From: Endozoicomonas sp. SCSIO W0465
GTDB taxonomy: Bacteria > Pseudomonadota > Gammaproteobacteria > Pseudomonadales > Endozoicomonadaceae
Assembly: GCF_023716865.1 (NCBI RefSeq)
Contig: NZ_CP092417.1
Location: 2,830,001 to 2,894,000, forward strand
Reading direction: 5' to 3'
Length of the DNA stretch: 64,000 nt
Shown: positions 9,489-21,200 of the stretch, in pieces
Layout of the letters: every line of letters starts with the position of its first letter
Numbering within the stretch: position 1 is the stretch's first letter
Position numbers and translations under genes: made by a program
The notes under the pieces: generated by a model
Database searches by the model: none
What the model saw: the letters and a program-made list of their open reading frames with translations, nothing else
Told to the model about the DNA's origin: nothing

Positions 9489-10163
9489 ATGAGCTATCCA
9501 AATGTAATCCCAACCTCTACTCATCTCGGTCATGCCCGATTTTCTGCTCCAACCATGGAGAAAGACAGCAGGCGTTCTATATGGTCAAGTGTCGGCAGAG
9601 CTGCCGGCAAGGCGGTTGCCATGCCATTCCGTCTGGCATCAACGGTAGTGAACGGCGGTGTTTTTGCTGCCTACTATGTGACCACCATGGCTATTACCGG
9701 ACTTGCTGCCACCGGAGGTACCGTCTTCGGTATGGCAAAAATAGCGACTGACCACATCCGTGGGAAACCCCATAAAAGTTTGTCCGAGTATGCTATTACT
9801 CCCGCCAGAAAGACCTTTAACTTTATGTCTCGACTGTATAATGAGCTGCCAAAACATGGCGCAGAATGCATCTTTGCCGGAGTAGCCATTGCTGCGGTAA
9901 CGGCTGTAGCAATTATCGCCATGAGTCAGGGTGGTGGCGACTGTGGCAGTGGTTGTGGCAATGTTTTCATATTCATGGATACGACTCATCATCACTATCA
10001 TGGTGGTGGCGGTTCCACAGGTTATCGGGAATATTCTGATGATGACTATAATCCCTCTGGCTTGGCGGCAATACTGCATCCTTATAGACCTTCTATTGTC
10101 CTTGGACGTAAAATCATGGGTAAAACTACCCGGATACTCAATCAAGGCCATGAGGTTGACTAA
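9489..10163 (+). CDS. Unknown membrane protein with Gly/Cys and His-rich segment
   Basis: This 224-residue protein is not recognised. It has two hydrophobic stretches, about residues 52-82 (GVFAAYYVTTMAITGLAATGG) and 127-147 (CIFAGVAIAAVTAVAIIAM). A small Gly/Cys block (GGGDCGSGCGN) and a His cluster (THHHYHGGGG) follow, then a polar C-terminus. A weak AAGGA ribosome-binding site lies about ten bases before the ATG. It stands alone between IS debris and a leftward gene block. The metal-binding look of the Cys/His part is only suggestive. Confidence 0.6.
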   Translation: MSYPNVIPTSTHLGHARFSAPTMEKDSRRSIWSSVGRAAGKAVAMPFRLASTVVNGGVFAAYYVTTMAITGLAATGGTVFGMAKIATDHIRGKPHKSLSEYAITPARKTFNFMSRLYNELPKHGAECIFAGVAIAAVTAVAIIAMSQGGGDCGSGCGNVFIFMDTTHHHYHGGGGSTGYREYSDDDYNPSGLAAILHPYRPSIVLGRKIMGKTTRILNQGHEVD

Positions 10164-10518
10164 ATATTCGCATTAATAGGTTGTTATCGGAAGTTTTGTT
10201 TGTAAAAGCATATAGTGCTTGTCCGAAAACCCATCAGCCCTTGAAAACAGCAGTCAGTGGCCTTACTTAATCATTGAAGATTTCCACTGACAGGCTGTTT
10301 TCTCACTCATGCGCTAAACCATTAAGCCACAAAAGCAGTTAGGCGAAGTCGATATCTCTGCCATCACGGATTATTCAAGGGTTTTCTGGCAGACACTAAT
10401 ACATCATTTCAATGAGATTGACGTGTACCATCTACGTTCATCCTGAGTGGAGTCGAAGGGTGTTTGGCACGATCTATCATGGGTTTGAATAAGACCTTGC
10501 TCGTACTGTATCAGAATG
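10164..10518. other. Gene-free stretch with palindromic repeat debris
   Basis: The only structure seen is a copy of the dispersed core at 10396-10423 (CATTTCAATGAGATTGACG), followed by TTCATCCTGAGTGGAGTCGA at 10438, a variant of the TTCGACAAGCTCAG palindrome found near 23463 and 25083. Confidence 0.5.
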
Positions 10519-10860
10519 TTAGCCGAACCACTGTTTCAGGGTTTCTCTGGCTTTTTGGGCATGTGTTTCATTGATGTGGGCAACAATTGCAGCTATAGCA
10601 GCTATCAGTACTCCCATATCGTCAGAATAACCAACGACCGGCATTACATCCGGCATTGCATCGACTGGTGAAATGAAATAGCCCAGTGCGCCGTAAGCGA
10701 TACCCTTTGCCCAGGTTGGTGTATGCTCATCGTTGGCTGCGTAATAGAGTTTTAATGCAGGTTCCAAAACGTTTTCGCCGGCAATTTTGGCGAATTTCCT
10801 GACCTTATCCCAAAAACTGTTTTCGCTGTAATGATTAGTGAATTCAGTGTCGTTCTGCAT
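10519..10860 (-). CDS. DUF1232 (YkvA-like) small membrane protein
   Basis: This is a 113-residue protein when started at the ATG at 10860, which has GGAAGG seven bases upstream. A longer frame to 10893 would overlap metE and has no such site. The DUF1232 core is visible: PTWAKGIAYGALGYFISPVDAMPDVMP followed by the hydrophobic GVLIAAIAAIVAH. The function of the family is unknown, and members are small inner-membrane proteins. It lies directly downstream of metE on the same strand and may be co-transcribed with it. Confidence 0.8.
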   Translation of the reverse strand: MQNDTEFTNHYSENSFWDKVRKFAKIAGENVLEPALKLYYAANDEHTPTWAKGIAYGALGYFISPVDAMPDVMPVVGYSDDMGVLIAAIAAIVAHINETHAQKARETLKQWFG

Positions 10861-10889
10861 GCACCACCTTCCAAATATTTTCTTTTTGA

Positions 10890-13190
10890 TCACCCAGTCT
10901 GACTGACCCTTAGTCTTTTTGCAGCCTCTACCATATTTTTCAAAGCCGCTTCCACCTCAGGCCAGTCTCTGGTTTTCAGCCCACAGTCCGGGTTGACCCA
11001 TAAACGCTGCCTGGGAATTTTCTTTGCGGCCTTGGTCATCAGCTGTTGAATCCACTCAATACTGGGGACGTTTGGTGAGTGAATGTCATAAACGCCAGGG
11101 CCAATCTCATTGGGGTATTCAAACGCTTCAAATGCATCCAGCAGTTCCATATCAGAGCGGGAAGTTTCTATGGTGATGACATCCGCATCCATTGCCGCAA
11201 TATATTCAATAATGTCATTAAACTCGCTGTAACACATGTGGGTATGGATTTGAGTCTCATCCTTTACGCCACTGGCAGCAATTCGAAAGCTTTTTACTGC
11301 CCACTCCAGATAGGCTGGCCAGTCTGCTTTTCTCAAAGGCAAGCCTTCCCGAATGGCGGGCTCATCAATCTGAATAATGCCTATACCCGCCTGCTCAAGA
11401 TCAACGACTTCATCTCTTAATGCTAACGCTAACTGCAGACAAGACACTTCTCTGCTCACATCATCTCTTGGAAATGACCAGCAGAGAATGGTAACCGGCC
11501 CGGTTAACATGCCTTTAACCGGTTGACTGGTCTGTTCCTGAGCATAACGGCTCCAGGTAATGGTCATCGGCTCAGGGCGGCTGACGTCACCGATAATAAT
11601 CGGTGGTTTTACACAGCGACTGCCATAGCTCTGCACCCAGCCATTGACAGTAAAGGCAAACCCTTCCAGCTGCTGGCCAAAATATTCAACCATATCATTG
11701 CGTTCTGCCTCTCCATGGACAAGTACATCCAGGCCAAGCGACTCTTGTCTTTTAATTGTGTTCCGGATTTCTTCTTGCATGGCTTCAATATAAGACTGCT
11801 CATCTAATTCCCCCTTACGAAACTGTAAGCGTTTCTGTCGTATCTCCCGTGTTTGAGGAAAAGAACCAAGGGTGGTTGTGGGAAATTCAGGCTGATTCAG
11901 TTTTTCGTGCTGTAATGTTGCCCTAACTGCATAAGGAGAGTGGCGGTGGTCAATATCCTTGTCGTCTTTTAATGCCGTCAACCGTTGCTCTACCGCTGTA
12001 TTATGAACCCGCTGAGATTGTTGTCTGGCAGACACAGCTTTTTCTGCTTCAGTAATCAATTTCAGCACAGCCGGATCCTGCGCCTGGTGCCCACCGGTTA
12101 AAACCTGACCAATGACTGATACCTCTTGGCATTTCTGCCTGGCAAAAGCAAACCAGGATTTCAGCTCATCATCAAGCTCAGTTTCATTTTCCAGATCAAC
12201 CGGAACGTGGAGTAATGAGCAACTTGGTGCTACCCACAGCCGATCTCCCAGCCGCTCCGCTGCCTCCTTCAATTGCTGCAATATCTGCTTCAGGTCTGAG
12301 CGCCATACATTTCGGCCATTAATAATACCAGCCGATAAAACTTTGTAGGCAGGCAAGCGGTCAAGCAGTGCTGGTAACTGATCAGGGCCGCGAACCAGAT
12401 CAATATGAAGGCCATCCACTGGCAGATTGACCACTGTGGTCGTTGTACCATTCAGGCCACCAAAGTAGCTGGCCAATAGGATTTTTACATTGCAACTCTG
12501 CAGTCGGTTATATACCGATTCAAACGCCTGGTTCCATTCCTGAGGAAGGTCCAGAACCAGAATGGGTTCGTCAATCTGTACCCACTCCACATTCATGTCG
12601 GCCAACCTGGCCAGAACGCTGCCATAAACCTCAACTACACTGTCAAGCAGTTCCAGTCGGTCAAAAATCTCACCCTTGACTTTACCAAGCCACAGCCAGG
12701 TCAGTGGGCCGATCAGTACCGGTTTTACCCTGAGGTCCTGCTCAATAGCCTCGGCGGTTTCATCCAGAATAGCAGCGTTAGATAGCTGGAATTTTTGGCC
12801 TTTATACAACTCCGGCACTATAAAATGGTAGTTAGTATCAAACCATTTAGTCATTTCACAGGCAGCAGCAGGCTCTCCAGTGGGCGCTTGACCTCGGGCC
12901 ATACGAAATAGCGTATCAATATCATCAGGATCAGCTTCCGAAAATCGTTCCGGCACCGCACCCAGCATCAGAGAGTGATTCAGCACCTGGTCATACCAGG
13001 TAAAATCCCCCGTCGGAATCAGGTGAAGTCCTGATTCTTTCTGCAGCTGCCAGTGCAGCTTACGCAGGCGACGGCCTTCCTCGAACAGCTCCGCCCTGGA
13101 CAGGTCGCCACGCCAGTAACTTTCCTGGGCTCTCTTCAACTCACGGTTGGCACCTATTCGTGGAAATCCAAGGTTATGGGTGGTGATCAT
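10890..13190 (-). CDS. metE: Cobalamin-independent methionine synthase
   Basis: This 766-residue cytoplasmic enzyme transfers a methyl group from methyltetrahydrofolate-triglutamate to homocysteine. The N-terminus LGFPRIGANRELKRAQESYW is a strong family signature. The zinc site in the C-terminal barrel is intact: H651 and C653 in THMCYSEF, a Glu in ITIETSRSD and the last Cys in NPDCGLKTR. The length is close to the E. coli enzyme (753). The region 13191-13318 upstream may hold the promoter. I did not find a B12 riboswitch or a clear MetR site there. A strong terminator at 13319-13352 isolates it from yebG. Confidence 0.97.
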   Translation of the reverse strand: MITTHNLGFPRIGANRELKRAQESYWRGDLSRAELFEEGRRLRKLHWQLQKESGLHLIPTGDFTWYDQVLNHSLMLGAVPERFSEADPDDIDTLFRMARGQAPTGEPAAACEMTKWFDTNYHFIVPELYKGQKFQLSNAAILDETAEAIEQDLRVKPVLIGPLTWLWLGKVKGEIFDRLELLDSVVEVYGSVLARLADMNVEWVQIDEPILVLDLPQEWNQAFESVYNRLQSCNVKILLASYFGGLNGTTTTVVNLPVDGLHIDLVRGPDQLPALLDRLPAYKVLSAGIINGRNVWRSDLKQILQQLKEAAERLGDRLWVAPSCSLLHVPVDLENETELDDELKSWFAFARQKCQEVSVIGQVLTGGHQAQDPAVLKLITEAEKAVSARQQSQRVHNTAVEQRLTALKDDKDIDHRHSPYAVRATLQHEKLNQPEFPTTTLGSFPQTREIRQKRLQFRKGELDEQSYIEAMQEEIRNTIKRQESLGLDVLVHGEAERNDMVEYFGQQLEGFAFTVNGWVQSYGSRCVKPPIIIGDVSRPEPMTITWSRYAQEQTSQPVKGMLTGPVTILCWSFPRDDVSREVSCLQLALALRDEVVDLEQAGIGIIQIDEPAIREGLPLRKADWPAYLEWAVKSFRIAASGVKDETQIHTHMCYSEFNDIIEYIAAMDADVITIETSRSDMELLDAFEAFEYPNEIGPGVYDIHSPNVPSIEWIQQLMTKAAKKIPRQRLWVNPDCGLKTRDWPEVEAALKNMVEAAKRLRVSQTG

Positions 13191-13318
13191 GAAATAACTC
13201 CGGGCAGATCGACAGGCTTATTGTTTTCAGGGTTGATCAAAGAGTAGCCGTGATTCTGTTGGAGAGTTAGTTTTGAATCAAACTCATCAAACGGCATTTT
13301 CGACAAAAGTGATCGATC

Positions 13319-13352
13319 AAAAGCCGGAATAGTTCGAACTATTCCGGCTTTT
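13319..13352. terminator. Strong palindromic terminator between yebG and metE
   Basis: A perfect 34-bp palindrome with the arm AAAAGCCGGAATAGTTC forms a long hairpin with A and T tracts on both sides. It lies 69 bp after the yebG stop on the minus strand and most likely ends yebG transcription. Its symmetry would let it act both ways. Confidence 0.85.
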
Positions 13353-13420
13353 GGGCATTTGAAGTTGGGACTGCAGGATTCAGGTGCGAATGCTTCATGC
13401 CTTTGTGGCTTGCGTCAAAA

Positions 13421-13714
13421 TCAAGCGATGGCTTCACGAATATCCACAGTATTATTAGCTGAAACTTCACTCTCCGGGTGGATTTCCTGCAGTACTTCAG
13501 GCTTCCCTTTAAAAGCTTTGGCGAGAATATCCTTGTTGCGAGACATCAGCAGACCGATCTCTTCTGCCAGTTGTTCATCAATCTTGAAATTGGCTTCCAG
13601 CATGCCGGTGATGCCATCGGCCAGCTCGAGCATACGATCGTGTTCTTCTGCAGCTTTCTTATCAGTAAACATGCTTCCGTCCCGGTCAACTCGCCACATG
13701 GGGGTAATAGACAT
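13421..13714 (-). CDS. yebG: YebG-like SOS-induced protein
   Basis: This 97-residue protein has the YebG core GSMFTDKKAAEEHDRMLELAD near residues 13-33, similar to the E. coli SFTSKKEADAYDKMLD region. The biochemical role of YebG is unknown, but it is a known SOS gene. A perfect LexA operator lies at 13744-13759, 30 bp upstream of the start. This supports both the gene call and DNA-damage control. Confidence 0.85.
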   Translation of the reverse strand: MSITPMWRVDRDGSMFTDKKAAEEHDRMLELADGITGMLEANFKIDEQLAEEIGLLMSRNKDILAKAFKGKPEVLQEIHPESEVSANNTVDIREAIA

Positions 13715-13743
13715 GGGCTTCCTCCTGTATTGGGTCTTACATA

Positions 13744-13759
13744 CTGTATGTAAATACAG
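13744..13759. promoter_or_regulatory. LexA operator (SOS box)
   Basis: CTGTATGTAAATACAG fits the gammaproteobacterial LexA consensus CTGT-N8-ACAG exactly. It sits 30 bp before the yebG start codon. Confidence 0.88.
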
Positions 13760-13873
13760 TTATTTTGTCCAGAAGACTATCGAACAGAACTTACCGCGGC
13801 GGAAAAATGGAACTCAGCAGTTGCCGGTCAAGCCGGCCACTCATCTGGAGGCTCTTCAGTTTGATCAGTTGAC

Positions 13874-14755
13874 TTAGCGGGAACGTTTTTTCGGATGAGG
13901 GCTGAAACGTTTGGCACTGCCTTTCACCTTCCTGGCCTGCACTTCGTTTTTCTTCAGTCGATCCTGTGGCTTTTTGTGAAAAGCAGGTGCCGGTGACAGG
14001 TTCACCAGTGCTGCCAGTGCGTCGATATCCGGTTTTTCCAGCTCCTGAAACTGCCCCTGACGCAGGTGATCAGGAATGATCATGCTGCCAAAACGAACCC
14101 GTTTCAAACGGCTGACTTTCAGATCCTGGGATTCCCAAAGGCGACGGACTTCACGGTTACGGCCTTCCAGTATGCAGACGTGGAACCAATGGTTAATGCC
14201 GGTACCACCGGAGTCCACAATATCGGTAAAACGAGCGATACCGTCTTCCAGCTCAACGCCATCAAACAGGTTTTTCACTTTCTGCTGGGTGATATCGCCC
14301 ATGACCCGTACGGCGTACTCACGCTCAATGGCGTGTGAGGGATGCATCAGGCGGCTGGCCAGTTCTCCATCGTTGGTAAACAGCAACAGACCGGAAGTAT
14401 TCAGGTCCAGGCGACCAATGGAGATCCAGCGCTCACCTTTCAGTTTGGGAAGTTTATCGAATACCGTTGGGCGGCCTTCCTTATCGGAACGGCTGCAGAT
14501 TTCGCCTTCTGGTTTGTTATAAGCGATGACACGACGAATACCGGAGGCATAGGCTTCCAGCTTAATGATCCGGCCGTCCACAGCGATGGTGTCGGTCGGG
14601 GTTGCGCGGTCACCCAGGCTGGCTTTGACACCGTTGACACTGATGCGTCCTTCAGTGATCCAGCGCTCCATCTCACGGCGTGAGCCAAGGCCAGCGCCCG
14701 CCAGGATCTTTTGCAGTTTTTCGCCCTGCGGAGGGAGTGTAGTTTCTGTGGTCAT
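13874..14755 (-). CDS. rluB: 23S rRNA pseudouridine-2605 synthase
   Basis: This is a 293-residue protein from the ATG at 14755 (MTTETTLPP). An upstream in-frame ATG at 14830 adds 25 Arg-rich residues unlike the family. The N-terminal S4 RNA-binding domain reads EKLQKILAGAGLGSRREMERW. The catalytic Asp lies in GRLDLNTSGLLLFTND of the RsuA/RluB fold, and the tail is Lys/Arg-rich. It modifies U2605 of 23S rRNA. In related bacteria rluB follows scpA-scpB directly. Here scpB lies about 11 kb away on the same strand, with an accessory block between them. Confidence 0.93.
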   Translation of the reverse strand: MTTETTLPPQGEKLQKILAGAGLGSRREMERWITEGRISVNGVKASLGDRATPTDTIAVDGRIIKLEAYASGIRRVIAYNKPEGEICSRSDKEGRPTVFDKLPKLKGERWISIGRLDLNTSGLLLFTNDGELASRLMHPSHAIEREYAVRVMGDITQQKVKNLFDGVELEDGIARFTDIVDSGGTGINHWFHVCILEGRNREVRRLWESQDLKVSRLKRVRFGSMIIPDHLRQGQFQELEKPDIDALAALVNLSPAPAFHKKPQDRLKKNEVQARKVKGSAKRFSPHPKKRSR

Positions 14756-15255
14756 GGGATATCGGCGGGGTCTCCGCCCGGAATTGTACAAGAGGGAACG
14801 CAGTATAACGGCAGGTCCGGGTACAAACAATCCGGTTGAGCCGCAGTCAAATCCAATGATGAGTGTAAAAGCGCTGCCTTATGCAGACAGGGTTGCGGAA
14901 CAGGAGCATCCTTTGATCCGGGCTGTGCGGAGGTCTCAAGAATAAGCCGATGCGTAGGGGTTTCCTGTTACGCTGGTAAAATTGGCGCCAGCAAGTCATC
15001 GATTCGCTCCTGTGTTTACCGTTAGACAAATATCAATTGGAACAAAACTGGCTTTTCAGTGTCATAAAGAGTGTCATAAAGAGAGTTCTTGAATGGATTC
15101 ACTGCCTTTGCAGATTTCAAAGGGGAAATTTGGTTTTAGCCCAACTTAAACAGCAGGTATCCCCTACATGCCAGGATTCCCGGTCGATGGATGTTGCTGT
15201 TTTTTCACTCTCCCGTATTAAACCCATGATAATTTCATAAAATCCAGGAGTAACA
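14756..15255. other. Intergenic region before the giant AAA+ gene
   Basis: No gene is supported here. A near-exact direct repeat (GTGTCATAAAGAG, two copies, 15059-15084) precedes the giant gene by about 170 bp and could be a regulator site or part of its promoter. AGGAGTAACA just before 15256 is a good ribosome-binding site for that gene. Confidence 0.45.
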
Positions 15256-18200
15256 ATGGACCTGACCACTGCGGGCTGTCGCAAAACTATCACAGACGAA
15301 TACAATCAACCGCCTGCCAGAAGGAAACCGGAATATTGCCAATTCACCAGCCACACTGAACAGGACAACTTGTCCACTCAAGCTGTGGACTTGACAACAA
15401 GACCCTTTCTTGGCCAGTCGGATTCGTCCATAACCGTTCCCCCTCTTGAGGCTCGATCGGTCACAAAAGACGAAACGAATTATCGTTTTGTAAACAAAAG
15501 TTCTGCTTTTGACTTCCGCTTTGCTGCAAAAAATGATGTCAGGTCCTTATTGGCATCGGCAACTTCAGCGACCAGTGAGGTTATTCTGCTCGCTCATCCC
15601 GATGATTTGTGCCGGGATAGTCTGTTATACCGGCTGCAGATTACAGAGCAGGGATATCCCCGTATGCAACCGGGCAAATTATTTGTCAATGATGTGCCCC
15701 TTACCCTGGTGCTGGATATCCGAAATCTGTCCAGCGAAGAGCTGCCCCGGTTCAACGATCTGCTGGATCCGGATAATCCATGCCTTTATGACCGGATTAC
15801 CCGGAAAAAACGTGCTCTTGGCGGACATGTCACCCTGCTGGTTGTGGCCGACCCGGAACAGCTGAGCGGTTCCGGAGGCCATGGTCGGGTACCGGGCGCT
15901 GATTTCTGGCGCCGCATCAACCGTCCCGGTAACACCTGGCAGGGTGAAGAGTCCACTATTTCCCCTGTTCCGGATGGTCCATTGCTGCCTGAGCACCCGG
16001 AAATGTCCATGGCCCATGACGGGGCCATCACCGTGGACTGTCATCTGTTTCCGGATTGGCGTCAATTGCTGTTTGGTGGCCCGGGTGTCAGCAGCAGCGG
16101 GAAAATCTGCCACCTCCCCGGGCAATTGGCAACACTGTCCCCCGGGCAGCGGGTGATCCTTAAAGGAGCGGATTGGGGGGATCTGGCCTTTGAACAGACC
16201 ATCCGCTTGTTGATAGCCCGACAACAGTTTGAATGCAACGGCCAGCCACGGCGCTTGCCGGACGGTATTCAATTCTTCCGGGCCGGTGTTGGCCAACAGG
16301 AACTTTCGCAGTTATTCCAGCCTCTGATGAGTGACGATATTCCGGAAAAACCGCTGATCATCAATAGCGCCAATCTGGCCACCTGGCTCAATGATATCCG
16401 GATTGATGAGCAGGGGTATGCCGTACCCAATACATCGTTTGCCGATGAGATGCGGGCTGGTGGCGAGGTAACCGTAACGTCGTCTATCAGCGAGGAGAAC
16501 TGGTTCAGGCTGCTGGGCTTTTTGCACAGCATTCACGATACAACAGGATTGAAACCGGCAATTGTCCTTGCTCATCTTAAGGATCAGCCAGAACATCTTG
16601 GCCTGGTCCCTCAGCCAGATGCAGCCAAAAGCCCGGATTCGCATCGACTGCCTGAATTATGTCAGCGGATATGCCAGAGCGAACGGCTTAAGGTGATCAG
16701 CTATCAACAGGAAGCGCAAGTCACTCAATGGCTACAAGAGCAGCCATCGACACCACTGCTGATCCGGGTTAATGCGCAAACCACCTTTACCCAGTTATTT
16801 GACAATATCCATGTCACCTCCGAAAGAGAGCCCCGGTTTGGTCGGCAGCCCACCGCTTTGCAGGCCGCCCTTGAAAGTGGACAACCGGTGGTCATCCGCG
16901 GCCTGGAAACCAATGAGCATCTTCAGCGGTTACTGGAACCCCTCTGCTGTGCCCAGCCATTACTGATTAACGGTGTCGTCCAGCCGTTGCCCAACGCCCA
17001 TGTTACCCTGCTCTGGCCGGCAGCGGCACAGAGCAGCTCACCACTCTGGAACCAGTGGCTGGTATCTGCCCGGGCGTGCGATGAAATCGATATCTGGGAA
17101 CATGCTGCCATTCGTTATGGTATTGACCGTAATGCCCTGCCGAATCAGGCCATCCATGGCATTTACCAGGCATTCAGTACGGTGGGTTCTGGCGTCACCC
17201 AGGTTCCCGGTCAGTTGCCGGCCTTAACAGCATCCTTGCTGGATCAGCTGATCCGCTCAGCAAACCAGGAAAAACAACTGGATCAGGCTGATACCCTTGA
17301 ACCGGCGCATTGGCGTAAAGCCATTAACAGTGTGATAACCCACGGCACCCGCAGGAATCCCACAGTCCGAGCATTTATGAAGTTTGCCTGTGAGCAGTTG
17401 CTGCCGGACACGCCTCTCTCCCTCTGGGTAGATAATGACTATTTAGCCCGAACCCTGGCTGATTATCGGCAACTGAGCCTGCAGAGTTTCAAGAATGCGT
17501 CAATCTGGCCCCTGGCCCGGGCCTTCCATCCACAAGTCTTTGCCAATGCAGGATGTGGCGCCTTGACGCTCTCTTTTCATGAGCCATTGTCAATCACGCA
17601 ACTGCATAAATCCTCGAAGATAATAGGTCGTCTCATCGCGGCTTTTGGGCCGGAAAAATTACGCAAAGCAATTGCTATGCAGCTACCGGTCAACTTACCG
17701 GTGAACGTTACCGGTCAGAATTTGCAGCCAAGATCGGGCATCCGGATCAAAAGGCTGCAGGATGCCCTGGCATCCGGCTGGTGCCTGCGGGCCGATGGGC
17801 AGACCCGCTCGGCAGTCATCAAGCAGCTGGCAGCCGACTGTTTTCACTTGTCCCGGGATGGATCATGCAATCAACTTGCCGCAAAGCAGCAGATTAAAGA
17901 GTTACTGGCAAAGCATCTGAACTGGACAGGAGGTAAAGATGCTCCCCTTGAAGCACTGGCTGATGACCTTTTCAGCGGCTCTATTGATCAGCAGGATCGG
18001 GAAATTCGTCGCCTGCATCGCTTACGGTCCCGGCTGGGACAATCACCGGTGATTTTCCTGGAAGGCGAGACCGGTACGGGCAAAAGTCACTTTGCAGCCA
18101 GGCTGGCGAACGCCTCAGGCCCTGCCTTTATTGTCTCTATAGGCCCCTCAGCCACCGAACAGAGCCTGATCAAGCGATGGACGTGGCAGGTTACAGAAGA

Positions 18201-21200
18201 CCGGGATCGGTTCATGGTACAACTGCAACAGGTTCTGCTCCGCTGGGCCAGCACCCGGTCATCTTCTGAAGAAGAATATGTCACTCTGGTCATTGATGAG
18301 GCGAATTTAGCCCAACAGGGCCTGCACAGCGTTTTGCTGGGGCTCTGGCAAAACCCGCCGTGCATTTACGAGGGTGCTCACCCGGTTCCGGTGTCCAGTC
18401 AACACCGGGTGATCCTGACCGGTAATCCCGAGCATTATTCAGGGCGCCGACTGGATCAAGCGTTAAAAAACCGATTACCATCGCTATACTATAAGCCCCT
18501 GGATCAGGCATTCCTGCAGGATAGGGTAATTGAGCCCGCCCTCAGGCAGCACCTTCTCCTCCATTTGACTGAACAAAAAGCTGATTTGCTGGCACAGCAG
18601 GCCACCATCAGCGCGCTTGCCCTCTGGCAGAACTTTCCTGAGCTGCTGCCTGACCATGAGTTTACCCCCAGAGATCTGACCGACACCTGCGCCTGGGTAG
18701 GCTGGTATCTTGATCAGGCCCTGCCCCATGGCCGCGACACGGAAATTACCTTGCCCCGAATTCACAGCCTGATACTACAGAGTTTCCGGGATCTCCTTGG
18801 CCCGGAATGGTCCGGGGAAAAACACAACGCATACCAGGCGCTGCAGATCTGGTTCGAGGCCCGTTTTCCAGTGGACGGAACCCTGGTCAAGGGGGTTGAG
18901 CAGGGTCGGCTGGCACCGCTGGCTGATGCCTTTCGGATGTCGACCCGCGACACCTGCCCAAGGTTCGATACCTCCGCTCAGGCAGTGAATGAGCTGGTGC
19001 TAGAGCTGGTTAAGGATCTCAGTCGTTGTCAACAGGCCTATCATCGGGGCAGAAAACATGGTGGCCGACAAGCCACTCTGGTTGAGGGGCCAGCGGGTCG
19101 TGGTAAGGATGCTACCCTGCAACTGCTGATCAATAGTTACCAGGATCAGGTTCGGCAATGCCATGAAGCGATGCCTTCGGTGGAATACCTGAATGCCTTT
19201 GATTGTCAATGGGAAACTTTGTGCAACCACATTGCCCGGGCGCAGACCGAAGGCCATATTCTGGTCATTTCGGAACTGAATCTCATTGACAGCCAGTATC
19301 TGGAGGGGGAACTCAATGACATTTTAGCGGGAGATGCACACCCCGGCTTTCATCTGTTCGCCACCATTAACCCGGCCCATTTCAGCGGGCGCAAGCCCAT
19401 TTCTCCGGCTTTGAAGGGACGATTCCGGCAAATTTCCATCCGTGAATACAATCGGGAAGAGCTGCTGGCCATTGCGCAAAAAATGCTGCCATACAGCGCT
19501 GATGGCAGACTGGCGGCAACCTGTCTGAGCCACTGGCACTGCGAACTGAGAAGTCAATTGAGCCGACAAAAACCCTGGCTGCAACCCACCAGTCTCGACT
19601 TGCAGAGGCTGGCAGGAGCAGTTGCCGCCTCCGGTGATTACAGCGAGCCATCGCTGGAGCGACAGACCTCGCGGCATTATCGATTACACCTGATGGCTGC
19701 CGGGTGTACACTGAATCAATTGACCAAAACCCCGATGAATGCTTCATCAGAACGCTCTATTGATCCAGCACTTTGTCAGTGGTTCAGCGCAACCCTGCGT
19801 CCCGATGACCGCCCATGGTTGATAGAACGAAGTGGCTCAGGCAGCAGCATTAATGTTGAAAAACGTACCATCGCTGTCGCTGCCTCTCTGGCTATCGACG
19901 CTGCACAACGGGAGGTAGTGAAACTGTTGGCCAGGGCTCAATGGCAACAATCAGGCCTACCCAGTGAACCGAAAGAAACCGATGACACGCTGACTCAAGC
20001 CCTCTATCGACGCTGGCAGCAGGGATGGTTTACCTGGTATTTTGCTGACGCGGACCTGCCGGCTGAAGACGTATTTACCATGGACCAGACCCATAGACTG
20101 ACCATCGCTATGAATGCCAACAGGCCCTACCTGGTTAAAGCGGATTGTTGCCTGTCCAGCGCAGAAATTCTCAGTGCTGCTCATTTGTGGGCCGGGGCAT
20201 GGGCGTCTTTCTGCGAGATGCTGGATTATCCTGCCAACAGTGATGGACATCTTCTGATGTCAGATGGTGTCTCTGGCGAAGATTCGGTAGATGAAGATTC
20301 TATGGATGAAGATTCCATGGATGAAGATTCTATGGATGAAGATTCTATGGATGAAGATTCCATGGATTCCTTCTCTGCATTCGCTGCCGAAATGGATTTG
20401 CTCTGCCCGGATAAACAGGCCTGCCTGCCTCGATCACAGATGAGGTCGCTGGACAGAGTAACCGATTATCAGACAAGGCCATTGCCCAACTACTGCATTA
20501 AACAACTGTTTACTGGAAACACTGCTCCCGCGCTTTACCGATTGTCTGTGGTAGACATGGTGGTATCCGATGAAGGGGATATTACCATTCAAGGCGTCAA
20601 GCTCGGAGAATATGGCTTTGACGCGGTCATTCCCGGGATAACATTACCTGAAGAGGGCGTCATACCCTTGTCCCGGGAACAAAATCTGGCTGTCCTGACG
20701 TTGACGGTGCAAGTCGGGCATTGGCACCCCCTGCCCAGTCTGAATCCGGGGGAGAGCATCACGGCATTACGGACTCAGCCGTTTGCCCATTTTCACATGA
20801 TCAGGGATCGTTATACCGGGCTGCATATGTTACGCATGCCGGAGTTAAGCGATGACCAGTCGTTTAAAATTACCTACATTGTAGAAGCAAGGCGGCCTGT
20901 AGGTGTTTTGGTTCCTTCAGACCATAAGGAACCACGACCGGATAGCCGTTGTTCAGCCGCCGAAAAAACCATTCTGGACAGGCTTTTCGATAAAAACAGT
21001 CAAACCGGGATGCCCGAACCTCAGCAGCAACAGTTGCAGGCAGTGTTGGCCGCCAATAACATAATCAAGCGGATTAATGCAATAGCCAGTTACTGCCAGG
21101 CATTTAGTGGTCAATCCATGGCAAGCCCTGATGCCAACCTGTTTGAGTATTTGGTGCGCTCCCGTCAGGGGTCTTGCCGACACCGTGCACCGGTATTCGT

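Noticed and set aside
13191..13318. Cobalamin or SAM riboswitch upstream of metE
   Set aside because: The leader is only about 130 bp to the yebG terminator and no B12-box or SAM-motif core was recognised.
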